A stretch of DNA of 64,000 nt from Cellulomonas sp. SG140 (GTDB taxonomy: Bacteria > Actinomycetota > Actinomycetes > Actinomycetales > Cellulomonadaceae), in NCBI RefSeq assembly GCF_025770785.1, contig NZ_JANZLA010000001.1, positions 310,001 through 374,000 of the forward strand, in the 5' to 3' direction. The stretch's first letter is position 1; each line of letters opens with the position of its first letter. The notes below the pieces were generated by a model. The model was given only the letters and a program-made list of their open reading frames with translations. It searched no databases and had not been told where the DNA came from. Below are positions 42,758 through 54,839 of the stretch, piece after piece. A program made the position numbers and the translations under genes.

Positions 42758-44098
42758 GTGGCTCAGCTGGCCACCTCAGGCAGAGTGCTCGAGGGCTGGA
42801 ACCCGGAGGACGAGCAGCGCTGGGACAGCAAGATCGCCTGGCGGACGCTGGCGGTGAGCACGTACTCGCTGCTGATCGCGTTCTGCGTCTGGTACCTGGT
42901 CTCCGCCGTGGCGCCCAAGCTCGACGAGATCGGCTTCACGCTGACCAAGCCGCAGCTGTACTGGCTGGTGGCGATCCCCGGTCTGTCCGGCGGCCTGCTG
43001 CGGCTCGTCTACATGTTCCTGCCGCCGGTGCTGGGCACCCGCAAGCTGGTCGGCATCACCTCGCTCCTGCTGGTGATCCCGATGCTCGGGTGGTTCTCGG
43101 CGGTCGGCAACCCCAAGACCCCGTACTGGTGGTTGCTGGTGCTGGCGGCGCTCACCGGCATCGGCGGCGGCTGCTTCTCCGGCTACATGCCGTCCACCGG
43201 GTACTTCTTCCCCAAGCGGCTGGCCGGTACGGCCCTCGGCCTCCAGGCCGGCCTCGGCAACTTCGGCGTCTCGCTGATCCAGTTCCTCGGTCCCTGGGTG
43301 ATGGGCTTCGGGCTGTTCGGCCTGCAGATGGTCGGCACGCAGCACGCGCGCAGCGGGCACGTGCTCAACGTGTACAACGCCGCGATCGTGCTGGTGCCGT
43401 GGACCGTGCTGGCCGCGATCCTGGCGTTCTGGCTGCTCAAGGACGTGCCGATCAAGGCCAACTTCCGCCAGCAGATCGACATCTTCGGCAACCGCAACAC
43501 CTGGGTGCTCACCGCCGTCTACATCATGACCTTCGGCGCCTTCTCCGGCTTCGCCGCCCAGCTGGCGCTGATCATCAACAACACGTTCGGCAAGGACTCG
43601 CCGTTCGCCACGGGCGGGCACTACGCCGCCTCGACCCTGCCGCTGGGCGGCACGTTCGCCTTCCTGGCGCCGCTGATCGGCTCGCTGGTCCGCGCCGTGT
43701 GGGGCCCGCTGTGCGACCGGTTCGGCGGGGCGATCTGGACGTTCGTCGGCGGCGCCGGGATGGTCGTCTCCGCAGCGGTCGCCTCGATCTACCTGTCCCC
43801 GCGCACGCCGCACGACTTCTGGCCGTTCCTGTTCGCGATGCTCGTGCTCTTCTTCTTCACCGGCATCGGCAACGCGGGCACGTTCAAGCAGATGCCGATG
43901 ATCCTGCCGCCCCGCCAGGCCGGCGGCGTCATCGGGTGGACCGCCGCGATCGCGTCGTTCGGACCGTTCTTCGTCGGCGTCGCCCTCACCGCCGTCACGC
44001 CGAAGTCGTTCTTCATCGGCGCGACCGTCTACTTCGCCATCTGCACCGCGCTCGTCTGGGTCTTCTACGCGCGGCCCCGGGCCCCGTTCCCCAGCTGA
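42758..44098 (+). CDS. narK: Nitrate/nitrite transporter NarK
   Basis: A 446-residue MFS protein with 12 predicted helices and nitrate-porter signatures GIGGGCFSGYMPSTGYFFPKR (shown in part: GYMPSTGYFFPK) and TGIGNAGTFKQMP. GTG start with GAGGAGG ribosome-binding site. It is a single-unit NarK, exchanging nitrate and nitrite or importing nitrate with protons. narG follows after 80 bases, most likely in the same operon. Confidence 0.94.
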   Translation: MAQLATSGRVLEGWNPEDEQRWDSKIAWRTLAVSTYSLLIAFCVWYLVSAVAPKLDEIGFTLTKPQLYWLVAIPGLSGGLLRLVYMFLPPVLGTRKLVGITSLLLVIPMLGWFSAVGNPKTPYWWLLVLAALTGIGGGCFSGYMPSTGYFFPKRLAGTALGLQAGLGNFGVSLIQFLGPWVMGFGLFGLQMVGTQHARSGHVLNVYNAAIVLVPWTVLAAILAFWLLKDVPIKANFRQQIDIFGNRNTWVLTAVYIMTFGAFSGFAAQLALIINNTFGKDSPFATGGHYAASTLPLGGTFAFLAPLIGSLVRAVWGPLCDRFGGAIWTFVGGAGMVVSAAVASIYLSPRTPHDFWPFLFAMLVLFFFTGIGNAGTFKQMPMILPPRQAGGVIGWTAAIASFGPFFVGVALTAVTPKSFFIGATVYFAICTALVWVFYARPRAPFPS

Positions 44099-44178
44099 CG
44101 CGCGCCCGCACCCCGCGTCGGCCTGCGGGCCGTCCGCACCTCACACCGCAGCTCGAGCCGCCAGTTCGGAGACCCCCC

Positions 44179-47100
44179 ATGCCCGCAGGCCCTGCCGTGC
44201 CCGCGGCCGGCGCCACCGCCGACCCCGCCGCGCCGATCTACCGCTTCGGCTCGTTCCTGCGCCGCGGCGAGGCGTCGCCGGACGCCCGGCAGCTGTTCCT
44301 CACCGGCGGCCGCGAGGCCGACCGGTTCTACCGGGACCGGTGGAGCCACGACAAGGTGGTGCGCTCCACGCACGGCGTGAACTGCACGGGCTCCTGCTCG
44401 TGGAACGTGTACGTCAAGGACGGCGTGATCACCTGGGAGTCGCAGGCCACCGACTACCCGAGCACCGGCCCGGACCTGCCGGAGTACGAGCCCCGGGGCT
44501 GCCCGCGCGGCGCGTCCTTCTCCTGGTACACGTACTCCCCCACGCGCATCCGGTACCCGTACGTGCGCGGCGTGCTGCTCGACTTCTACCGCGAGGCGAA
44601 GGCCCGGCTCGGCGACCCGGTGCTGGCGTGGCGCGACGTGGTGGAGGACCCCGAGAAGGCGCGGGCGTACAAGTCGGCGCGCGGCAAGGGCGGCCTGGTC
44701 CGGGCGTCGTGGGACGAGGCGGCCGAGATGGCCGCGGCCGCGCACGTCTACACGATCAAGCGGTACGGGCCGGACCGGCTGGCCGGCTTCTCGGTGATCC
44801 CGGCGATGTCGATGGTGTCCTACGGCGCCGGTGCCCGGTTCTACGAGCTGCTGGGCGCCACCATGCTGTCGTTCTACGACTGGTACGCCGACCTGCCGAT
44901 GGCCTCGCCGCAGGTGTTCGGCGACCAGACCGACGTGCCGGAGTCCGGCGACTGGTTCAACGCGGGCTACCTGGTGATGTGGGGCTCCAACATCCCGGTG
45001 ACCCGCACACCGGACGCGCACTTCATGACGGAGGCGCGGTACCACGGCCAGAAGGTGGTGGCCGTCTCCCCCGACTACGCCGACAACACCAAGTTCGCCG
45101 ACGAGTGGCTGCGGATCGCCCCCGGCACCGACGGTGCGCTGGCGGCCGCGATGGGCCACGTGATCCTGTCCGAGTTCCACGTCGGGCAGCGCACGCCGTT
45201 CTTCCTCGACTACCTGCGGAAGTTCACCGACAGCCCGTTCCTGGTGCGGCTGAAGGCGCGCGACGGCGCGTTCGTGCCCGGCAAGTTCCTGGTCGCGGCG
45301 GACGTGGTGGCCGACGGCGTCGTCGACCCGGCGTCGCCCCTGGTCCGTGACGCCGAGGTGGCCGCCACCGCGAACGCCGCCTTCCGGCCGCTGGTGTGGG
45401 ACCGCGAGGGCGGCATCGCCGACCCGGGCGGCACGCTGGCGGACCACTACGGCCCCGAGGGTGCCGGTCGGTGGAACCTCGACCTGTCCGGCGTGGACCC
45501 GGTGCTCTCGGCGCAGGACCTGCCGGGCGCCGAGCCGGTGGAGCTGCTGCTGCCGCGGTTCGACCTGCCGGGCGGGCCGGGCGACGGGTCGGTCGGCGCG
45601 GGCGTGGTGCGCCGCGGCGTCCCGGCGGTGCGCGTCGCCGACGGTGAGTACGTCACCACCGTCTACGACCTGCTGCTGGCGCAGTACGCGGTGCGCCGCG
45701 ACGGGCTTCCGGGTGAGTGGCCGACGGGGTACGACGACGCGTCGACGCCCGGCACGCCGGCGTGGCAGGCGGAGCTGACCGGTGTCCCGGCAGCCGCCGC
45801 CGAGCGCATCGGCCGCGAGTTCGCCCAGAACGCGATCGACACGGGCGGCCGCTCGATGATCGTGATGGGCGCCGGCACCAACCACTTCTTCCACTCCGAC
45901 GAGATCTACCGGACCTTCCTGGCGCTGACGACGATGTGCGCCACGCAGGGCGTCAACGGCGGCGGCTGGGCGCACTACGTCGGCCAGGAGAAGGTCCGGC
46001 CGATCACCGGGTTCGCGCAGTACGCGTTCGCCCTGGACTGGCAGCGGCCGGCCCGGCAGATGATCTCCGCCGGGTTCTTCTACCTGCTCACGGACCAGTG
46101 GCGGTACGACGGGACGCCGGTGGCGCGCATCGGCTCACCGCTGGCGGAGGGCTCGCTCGACGGGCTGACGACGGCGGACACCCTGGTCGAGTCGATGAAG
46201 CGCGGCTGGATGCCGTCGTTCCCCACGTTCTCCCGGTCCCCGCTGCTGCTGGGGCAGGAGGCCCGCCAGGCGGGCGTCGACCCCAAGGACTGGGTGGTGT
46301 CCCAGCTCGAGTCCGGCGACCTGCGCTTCGCCTGCGAGGACCCGGACGACCCGGAGAACTTCCCGCGGGTGCTCACGTCGTGGCGCACCAACCTGCTGGG
46401 CTCGTCCGCCAAGGGCGCCGAGTTCTTCTACCGGCACGTGATCGGCTCCGACAGCGCGGTGACGGCGGCCGAGGTCCCGGAGGACCGGCGGCCTGCGCAG
46501 ATGGTGTGGCGGGACGCGGCCGCCGTCGGCAAGGTCGACCTGCTGCTGACCATGGACTTCCGCAACACGTCCACCACGCTCTACTCCGACATCGTGCTGC
46601 CGGCCGCCACCTGGTACGAGAAGAACGACCTCTCGTCCACCGACATGCACCCCTTCGTGCACTCGTTCGACGCGGCGATCGACCCGCCGTGGGAGGCCCG
46701 GACCGACTACCAGGCCTTCCAGACGCTGGCGGGCCTGGTCTCCCGGATGGCCGTGCGCCATCTGGGCACGCAGACGGACGTGGTCGCGGCACCCATCTCC
46801 CACGACAGCCCGGACGAGCTGGCCAACCCCGGCGGCGTGGTCCCGGACGTCTCGGTGGTGGGTCTGGTGCCCGGCGTGACGATGCCCAAGCTGGTCACCG
46901 TCGAGCGCGACTACACCGCGATCCGCGAGAAGTTCGACGCGATCGGGCCGCTGGCGGACGGCGTCGGCATGGTGACCAAGGGGGTGCAGTACCGCCCCGA
47001 CCAGGAGGTCGCCGAGCTGGGCCGTCGCAACGGCACCGCGGCCGGCGGGGTGGCTGCCGGGCGGCCGCTGGTGGACACCGACGCCAAGGCCGCGGACATG

Positions 47101-47957
47101 ATCCTGGCGCTGTCCGGCACCACCAACGGGCGGCTGGCGGCGCAGGGGTTCGCGGACCTCGAGCGGCGCACCGGGACGGCGTTCACCGACCTGGCCGACG
47201 GGTCCAAGGACCGACGCACCACGTTCGCGGACCTGCAGCGCGGCGGACCGCAGCCGGTGGTGACGTCCCCCGAGTGGTCGGGCTCCGAGCACGGCGGGCG
47301 GCGGTACAGCGCCTTCGTGATGAACGTCGAGCGGTCCCGGCCGTTCCACACGCTCACCGGCCGGCAGCACTTCTACCTGGACCACGACTGGATGCGCGAC
47401 CTGGGCGAGCAGCTGCCGATCTTCCGGCCGCCGCTGGACCTGCACCACCTGTACGGGGAGAGCGCGGTCGGTGACACCGGGACGGCGGCCGGCGGCGAGG
47501 CGCAGGTGGCGGTCCGCTACCTCACCCCGCACAACAAGTGGTCGATCCACTCCCAGTACTTCGACAACCTGCACATGCTCACGCTCGGCCGAGGCGGCCA
47601 GGTGGTGTGGATGAGCCCCGCCGACGCGGAGAAGGTCGGGGTGCGGGACAACGACTGGATCGAGGCGTTCAACCGCAACGGCGTCGTCGTCGCGCGGGCC
47701 GTCGTCTCCCACCGCATGCCCGAGGGCACCGTGTTCATGTACCACGCGCAGGAACGGACCATGGGCACCCCGCTGACCGAGACCTCCGGCAAGCGCGGCG
47801 GCATCCACAACTCCCTGACCCGCGTGCTGATCAAGCCGACGCACCTGATCGGCGGCTACGCGCAGCAGAGCTACGCGTTCAACTACATCGGCCCGACGGG
47901 CAACCAGCGCGACGAGGTCACGCTGATCCGGCGGCGGTCGCAGGAGGTGCAGTTCTG

Positions 47958-47958
<1 letters not shown>
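44179..47958 (+). CDS. narG: Respiratory nitrate reductase alpha subunit NarG
   Basis: A 1259-residue molybdoenzyme of expected length. The FS0 cluster ligands are His65, Cys69, Cys73 and Cys108, with the same spacing as in E. coli NarG; the molybdenum ligand is Asp258 in VPESGDWFN. MGD-binding segments (MWGSNIPVTRTPDAHF, YLTPHNKWSIHSQYFDN) are intact. There is no twin-arginine leader, so the active site faces the cytoplasm, hence the need for NarK. It reduces nitrate to nitrite with quinol electrons via NarI and NarH. Confidence 0.98.
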
Positions 47959-49624
<1,666 letters not shown>

Positions 49625-49625
<1 letters not shown>

Positions 49626-50329
49626 TGGTCGCCCGCATGGTGCACGCCCCACGGCTGCCGGAGCTCGCGCGGGTCGTCTGCACCCCCGAGCAGCTGCGGA
49701 CCGTGCACATGACGGTGTCCGTGCTGCTGGACTACCCCGGCGATCGGACGGGCGCCGCACTGGGCGCCGCGCGCGAGTCGATGGCGGGGCTGCCGCCGCT
49801 GGTGCAGCAGGACGTGGAGGCCTTCTGCGAGTGGGCCGGTCGCAGCGGGCTGCGGGCCATGGCCGAGCACTACGTCGACACGTTCGACCAGCGCCGTCGC
49901 TGCGCGCTGTACCTGAGCTACTACGCCGTGGGCGACACGCGGCAGCGGGGTGCGGCGATCCTCGGGTTCAAGGCGGTGCTGCGCGCGCTCGGCTTCGAGC
50001 AGGTGCGCGACGAGCTGGCGGACTACCTGCCCCTGGTGCTGGAGCTGTCGGGGCTGACGGGCGACCGGCTGGTGCTGGAGCTGCTCGCCTCGCACCGGGA
50101 GGGCATCGAGGTGATGCGCTCGGCGCTGCGCGGGTACCGCTCCCCCTATGCGCACCTGCTCGACGCGCTGTGCCGCACGCTCCCGCCGGTGGACGCCGCG
50201 ACGCACGAGCGGTACCAGCGCCTGGTCACCCAGGGACCGCCGGCCGAGATGGTCGGCACCACGTCCGCCTTCGCCGACGCGATGCCCTTCGCACCCGCAT
50301 TCGCCCTCGCTGACGGGAGCGCCCGCTGA
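49625..50329 (+). CDS. narJ: Nitrate reductase assembly chaperone NarJ
   Basis: A 234-residue all-helical protein of the NarJ/TorD family with the conserved YVDTFDQRRRCALYLSYY segment. It assists molybdenum-cofactor insertion into NarG and does not remain in the complex. Coupled on both sides by overlapping start and stop codons. Confidence 0.95.
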
Positions 50330-51102
50330 TGACCACCGCCGACGTCCTGCTCTGGGTCGCCTACCCCTACATCTGCCTGACGCTGCTGGTCGGCGGCCTG
50401 GTGTGGCGGTGGCGCACCGACCAGTTCGGCTGGACCACCCGCTCGTCGCAGCTGTACGAGAAGCCGATCCTGCGGGCGGCCTCCCCGACCTTCCACCTCG
50501 GGTTCCTCGCGGTGATCGGCGGACACTTCGTCGGCCTGCTGGTGCCCAAGACGTGGACCGCGGCGGTCGGCATCCCGCAGCACGTCTACCACCTGACCGC
50601 GACCATCGGCGGGTCCGTCGCGGCGCTGGCGACCGTGCTCGGCCTGGCCGGGCTGCTGTACCGCCGGTTCGCCGTGCGATCGGTCACGCTGGCGACCACC
50701 ACGCGCGACAAGGTGATGTACGCGCTGCTGGTGCTGCCGGTGGCGCTGGGCACGTGGGCGACCGTCGCCAACCAGGTGCTCGGCGGGCCGGAGGGCTACG
50801 ACTACCGCGAGACGATCAGCCCCTGGCTCCGCTCGGTGCTCACGTTCTCCCCCGAGCCGCAGCTGATGACGACGGTCCCGCTGTCGTTCCGGCTGCACGT
50901 CCTGGCCGGCTTCGCGCTGTTCGCGATCTGGCCCTTCACGCGCCTGGTGCACGCCGTCACCATCCCGGTGCAGTACCCGACGCGCCCGTACATCGTCTAC
51001 CGCGCCCGTCGGGCCTCGGTGTCCGCCGCGGCGGGCCGCCGGGGCTGGGCACCCGTGCAGCGGTCCGCCGACCGCGACGGCGCCCGTTCCCGCGGAGCAT
51101 GA
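50329..51102 (+). CDS. narI: Respiratory nitrate reductase gamma subunit NarI
   Basis: A 257-residue cytochrome b with five membrane helices and the NarI histidines (FHLGFLAVIGGHFVGL and RLHVLAGFALFAIWPFTRLVH) for two b haems. It oxidises quinol and anchors NarGH. The last gene of the nar structural set; its stop overlaps the following regulator start (ATGA). Confidence 0.97.
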   Translation: MTTADVLLWVAYPYICLTLLVGGLVWRWRTDQFGWTTRSSQLYEKPILRAASPTFHLGFLAVIGGHFVGLLVPKTWTAAVGIPQHVYHLTATIGGSVAALATVLGLAGLLYRRFAVRSVTLATTTRDKVMYALLVLPVALGTWATVANQVLGGPEGYDYRETISPWLRSVLTFSPEPQLMTTVPLSFRLHVLAGFALFAIWPFTRLVHAVTIPVQYPTRPYIVYRARRASVSAAAGRRGWAPVQRSADRDGARSRGA

Positions 51103-51938
51103 GCACAATGGAACGCACGCCGGTTCCGCGGGACGACCGATCCGCCGAGCCGAAGCCACCCCATGACAGGATCGACGTCGAGATGAGCACGCTCGCAGCG
51201 CCGGACGCGCCGGACGGCCCGGCCACCCCGCAGACGCTGATGCGCGCCCTCGAGGCGCTGTCCCCCGCCCAGCACACCCTGCTGCGCGAGGTGGCCCGGT
51301 ACACCGAGCCGGTCACCGTCACCGAGCTCGCCGTCGGCATGGGCCTGCACCCCAACTCCGTGCGCGAGTCGATGGCGGCCCTGCTCGACGCCGGCCTGGT
51401 GGCCCGGGGCCGCCGCCCGGCCGTCGGTCGCGGCCGCCCGTCGTGGACGTACCGGTCGGTCGCCCCCGCCCAGCCGTCGGCGCTGGCCCGCGAGTTCGCG
51501 GACGTCTGCGCCGCCGTCGCGGACCACCTCGCCGACACGGTGCCGGACCCGGAGGCGGCGGCGCGGGACATCGGATCGCGCTGGGCCCGACGGATGATCG
51601 ACGTGGCCGGACCGCCGGCGGGCAAGAACGGCCAGCCGCTGGACGAGCCGCAGCGCATCGACGTGCACGGCGGCCGGCTGCGGCTGCTGCTCAGCTCGCT
51701 GGGCTACGGCGCCCTGTCCGAGGAGACCCCCGGTCGGCTGACGCTGCACCAGTGCCCGCTGCGGATCGAGGGCCAGGTGCCCAGCCCGCTGGTCTGCCAG
51801 ATGCACCGCGGGCTGATCGACGCGGTGCTGCAGCGGGTGTCGCACGGCAACGTGGAGGCCGAGCTGACCCCGTTCGCGGGGCCGGACCACTGCACGGTGG
51901 CGCTGCACCTGACCAAGCGGGACGCCGCCAGCGCCTGA
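51099..51938 (+). CDS. Putative Fe-S winged-helix regulator of the nar genes (ArnR/SufR-like)
   Basis: A 279-residue protein with an N-terminal helix-turn-helix (VTVTELAVGMGLHPNSVRE) and a C-terminal domain with cysteines C219, C233 and C265 in the order C-x13-C-x31-C, including LVCQMHRGL. The same spacing occurs in the regulator at 63203. SufR- and ArnR-type regulators hold a [4Fe-4S] cluster on such cysteines. Translational coupling to narI suggests a sensor of NO, oxygen or Fe-S status that controls narKGHJI, as ArnR does in Corynebacterium. Start chosen at the narI overlap; ATG 51183 is an alternative. Confidence 0.75.
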   Translation: MSTMERTPVPRDDRSAEPKPPHDRIDVEMSTLAAPDAPDGPATPQTLMRALEALSPAQHTLLREVARYTEPVTVTELAVGMGLHPNSVRESMAALLDAGLVARGRRPAVGRGRPSWTYRSVAPAQPSALAREFADVCAAVADHLADTVPDPEAAARDIGSRWARRMIDVAGPPAGKNGQPLDEPQRIDVHGGRLRLLLSSLGYGALSEETPGRLTLHQCPLRIEGQVPSPLVCQMHRGLIDAVLQRVSHGNVEAELTPFAGPDHCTVALHLTKRDAASA

Positions 51939-51947
51939 CGACAGGTT

Positions 51948-51965
51948 CCCCGGCCGTGGCCGGGG
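51948..51965. terminator. Hairpin between convergent regulator and nirK genes
   Basis: CCCCGGCC and GGCCGGGG form a perfect 8-bp stem with a 2-base spacer, 10 bases after the regulator stop. It probably ends the nar transcript and perhaps the opposing nirK transcript. Confidence 0.6.
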
Positions 51966-51973
51966 CGCGCACC

Positions 51974-52016
51974 GGCGGGTCGTCAGGCGGCGGGTCGTCA
52001 GGCGGCGGGTCGTCAG
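51974..52016. repeat. Three 15-base tandem repeats carrying the nirK stop codon
   Basis: The unit GGCGGGTCGTCAGGC occurs at 51974, 51989 and, truncated, 52004. Each copy contains TCA in the same phase, so the minus strand has three in-frame TGA codons 15 bases apart at the end of nirK. The array lies between convergent genes. Copy number may vary between strains. Confidence 0.75.
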
Positions 52017-53500
52017 CCGGTGACCTGCAGGACGCCGTGCGCACCCTTCTCGGCCAGGCTCATCTCGTGGTTGACCAGGGCGTAGCGGCCCGCGGCCGGC
52101 GGCACCAGCTCGACGAACCCGCCCTCGGCCGGCAGCAGGGACAGCACCTGCGCGCCCGTGCTGCCGGTGGTGGTCCCGTCGGTGGCCGTGCCGTGGTGGA
52201 CCCGGTAGGCGCCCTCCGTCCAGACGGTGTCGAACTGGGTGCCGACGACGTGGAACGACAGCGCCGCGTTGGGACCCGCGTCCAGCACCCACAGGCGCAC
52301 GCGCTGGCCGACCGTGGCCGTCAGCGGGTGGGCGTCGTACTGGAAGGCGCGGCCGTTGAACGCCACGACGTCCGGCACCAGCCCGGCGATCTTGGTGGCG
52401 TCCGCCGGCTGACCGTTCGCGCCGAGGTACAGCTCGGACTGGATCACCACGTAGGAGCGGTCCACCTGCTCCAGCCCGTCCGGCTCGATGACGACCGCCC
52501 CGAACATGCCGTTGGCGATGTGGCTGGACATCGGCATGGTCGCGCAGTGGTACATCCAGATGCCGGCACGGTTCGCCGTGAACGTGTAGTCGAGGCTCTG
52601 ACCAGGCTCGAGGGTGCGCATCGGCTGGTCCGGGGCCACCTCGCCGGCGTGGAAGTCGATCGAGTGGCCCATCGTCCCGTGGTTCACCAGCGTGATGTGG
52701 AACGTGTCGCCGACGCGGCCGTGCAGGATCGGGCCCGGCGTCGTGCCGTTGTACGTCCACACCTCTCGGGTGCGCCCGGCGGTCAGCGGGTCCTGCTGCT
52801 GGGTGATGGTGAAGGTGTACGAGTGGTCGGTCGACGGGTCGAGCGGTGGCAGCTGCGCGGGGTAGGCCGGCAGCGCAGCGGCCTCGGCCTGCAGGTCGGC
52901 CATGGTGGGGGCGGCGGTGGTCCCGTCGGTCGCACCCATCCCGGGCATGGCTGAGCCGGACGACGAGCCGGCCGACGAACCCGACGTACCCGGCGTCCCG
53001 ACCGCGACGACGTGCACCACCATGCCCAGCTGCCGATGACCCGGCAGCGAGCACCAGCCCTCGAGGTCGCCGCTGATCATGCCGACGTCCAGCACCGCCG
53101 TGGCACCGGGCGCCAGAGGCTCCAGGGCCGCACCGTTGGCGAACACCAGGTCGTGCCGCTGGTCGCCGCTGTTGACCAGGGTGACACGCAGCCGGTCGCC
53201 GACGGGCACCTGGATGGTCGACGGGGTGAACGACATGCCGCGGACGTGCAGCGTCACCTCCGTCGTGTGACCGGTCGGGGTGACCGCCGTCGCCCCGGCG
53301 CCCGCCGCGCCCGCCGTCGCCGCCGGCGTCATCGTCATCCCACCGCCGGCCAGGCCGGTCGCAGGCCGCGCGAGCAGCACCGCCAGCGCGACGCCGACCA
53401 CGATCACCACGCCGACCACGGCCATCGCCGCCCGGGACGTCGGCGTGCCCTCGCGACCCGGCAGCTGCCGGGGTCCGGTGGGACGGGACTGCTCAGACAT
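52013..53500 (-). CDS. nirK: Copper nitrite reductase with extra N-terminal cupredoxin domain
   Basis: A 495-residue protein with an N-terminal membrane helix (residues 27-45). Domain 1 is an added cupredoxin with type-1 copper ligands H116, C150, H155 and M160. The NirK core follows: type-1 ligands H279, C319, H327, M332; type-2 ligands H284, H318, H478; catalytic Asp282 and His417. It reduces nitrite to NO outside the membrane. Fusion of a third cupredoxin is known from Hyphomicrobium NirK, where it is also N-terminal. The domain could receive electrons from the membrane chain. Its stop lies within a tandem repeat. Confidence 0.9.
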   Translation of the reverse strand: MSEQSRPTGPRQLPGREGTPTSRAAMAVVGVVIVVGVALAVLLARPATGLAGGGMTMTPAATAGAAGAGATAVTPTGHTTEVTLHVRGMSFTPSTIQVPVGDRLRVTLVNSGDQRHDLVFANGAALEPLAPGATAVLDVGMISGDLEGWCSLPGHRQLGMVVHVVAVGTPGTSGSSAGSSSGSAMPGMGATDGTTAAPTMADLQAEAAALPAYPAQLPPLDPSTDHSYTFTITQQQDPLTAGRTREVWTYNGTTPGPILHGRVGDTFHITLVNHGTMGHSIDFHAGEVAPDQPMRTLEPGQSLDYTFTANRAGIWMYHCATMPMSSHIANGMFGAVVIEPDGLEQVDRSYVVIQSELYLGANGQPADATKIAGLVPDVVAFNGRAFQYDAHPLTATVGQRVRLWVLDAGPNAALSFHVVGTQFDTVWTEGAYRVHHGTATDGTTTGSTGAQVLSLLPAEGGFVELVPPAAGRYALVNHEMSLAEKGAHGVLQVTG

Positions 53501-54839
53501 CGGCTCCTCCGAGACTCTCCTGCGTGGCCCGTCGCGCCTTGGCCTGCCGCACCCCGGAGAGGGCGAACAGGACGACGTCGAGCGCGTACGCACCCAGCAC
53601 CAGCAGCCACCAGGCGGTCCGCAGCGCACCGGCACCCGCTCCGGTCACAGCGATCAGCAGCAGGGCGCTGCTGCGCAGCACCACGCGCAGCGGCCAGACG
53701 GTCTCCAGCACGCCCATGCCCTGGCGGACGGCCTCCGGCCCACCACCCACCACCACCGGCATCAGGTAGGTCAGCGCGCCGACGAACACCTGCGCCAGCC
53801 CACCGGCCCCGAGCACCGCGAGCCACGGCAGGTCGGCGTCGCGCAGCGCGGACGCGTCGGCGGCACGGAACGCGTTCACGGCGATGGCCAGCACGGCGAC
53901 CAGCGCCCAGCCGATGCCGGCGGTCATGGTCCACGTCGCATAGGCGCGCGGCGCCTTGCCCAGCGCCGCGCGCACCAGTGGCACAGCCACGCCGACCAGC
54001 AGCCCGACCAGCACCACCAGCAGCCCGATGCCGATGCCCGGCATGAGTCCGGCCGTCGCCGCCGTCGCGGCCAGCAGCACGCCGCCGGCCACCCACGGCA
54101 GCACGCCGATCGCGTCGTCCACCGCCCGGGGGTCCATGCGGGTGCGCAGCATGGTCGGACCGAGGGTGACCAGCGTCCCGGCGATCGACAGGCCCAGCCA
54201 GCCGCCCACGTTGACCAGGGCGTGCGCCAGCGTCAGGTCGTCGCGGGCGTGCAGCAGCCACGCCGGCGCCGTGCGGGCGAACATCGAGACGGTGAGGAAG
54301 CCGGCGAGCACGCAGCCGATCACCAGGAAGCCGGCGGCCACCACGTAGTACCGGATCACCACGGCGAACCGGGAGGCCAGGGCGGTGCGGCCCGCGCGCA
54401 GCAGGGCGAGCCCGTGCCAGCCGATCACCACACCGACCAGCCCCGCCGCGGTGACGGTGCCCCACGTGCTGGCCGTCCACATCGCCGCGACCAGGCCGAT
54501 CAGCACCACGTTGAACGCCACGCTGCGGGCGGTGGCGTCCCGGCCGGACCGCCGGTCTTCCGGCGGCAGGTGCAGCAGCGCGCGGGTGAAGTACCAGGAC
54601 CACTGCAGGATGCCGTTGGTCAGCACCCCGAGGGCGCCGACGTGGATCATGCTCCACAGCGGCTGCGGCAGCGCCGCAGGGTGCAGCAGCCCGACGGCGG
54701 TCACCGCGAGGGTGGCCAGCAGCCAGCCGGTGGTCCAGCGGTCCGTCCGGGGCCGTCGGGTCGGGCGCCGTACCGGGGTGGCCGGACGGCCCAGCCCGAT
54801 GCCGCCGGTCGGTCCGGCCCCTTCGGGCGTCGCGCTCAT
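53493..54839 (-). CDS. Polytopic membrane protein of the nirK operon (NnrS-like)
   Basis: A 448-residue protein with about 12 membrane helices and conserved intramembrane histidines (SMIHVGALGVLTNG, LAHALVNVGGWLGLS) reminiscent of NnrS and haem-copper-like membrane proteins. It overlaps nirK and the next upstream membrane protein gene, so the three form one operon. It may protect against NO, or deliver electrons or copper to NirK. It lacks recognisable NorB glutamates and metal triad, so I do not call it a NO reductase. Confidence 0.65.
   Translation of the reverse strand: MSATPEGAGPTGGIGLGRPATPVRRPTRRPRTDRWTTGWLLATLAVTAVGLLHPAALPQPLWSMIHVGALGVLTNGILQWSWYFTRALLHLPPEDRRSGRDATARSVAFNVVLIGLVAAMWTASTWGTVTAAGLVGVVIGWHGLALLRAGRTALASRFAVVIRYYVVAAGFLVIGCVLAGFLTVSMFARTAPAWLLHARDDLTLAHALVNVGGWLGLSIAGTLVTLGPTMLRTRMDPRAVDDAIGVLPWVAGGVLLAATAATAGLMPGIGIGLLVVLVGLLVGVAVPLVRAALGKAPRAYATWTMTAGIGWALVAVLAIAVNAFRAADASALRDADLPWLAVLGAGGLAQVFVGALTYLMPVVVGGGPEAVRQGMGVLETVWPLRVVLRSSALLLIAVTGAGAGALRTAWWLLVLGAYALDVVLFALSGVRQAKARRATQESLGGADV

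Noticed and set aside
44065..45975. Long antisense frame opposite narG
   Set aside because: Shadow of the conserved molybdoenzyme; no ribosome-binding site or family resemblance.
53493..54839. Calling the nirK-linked membrane protein a NO reductase (NorB/NorZ)
   Set aside because: It has intramembrane histidines but I do not see the full NorB histidine/glutamate set; NnrS-like is the safer call.
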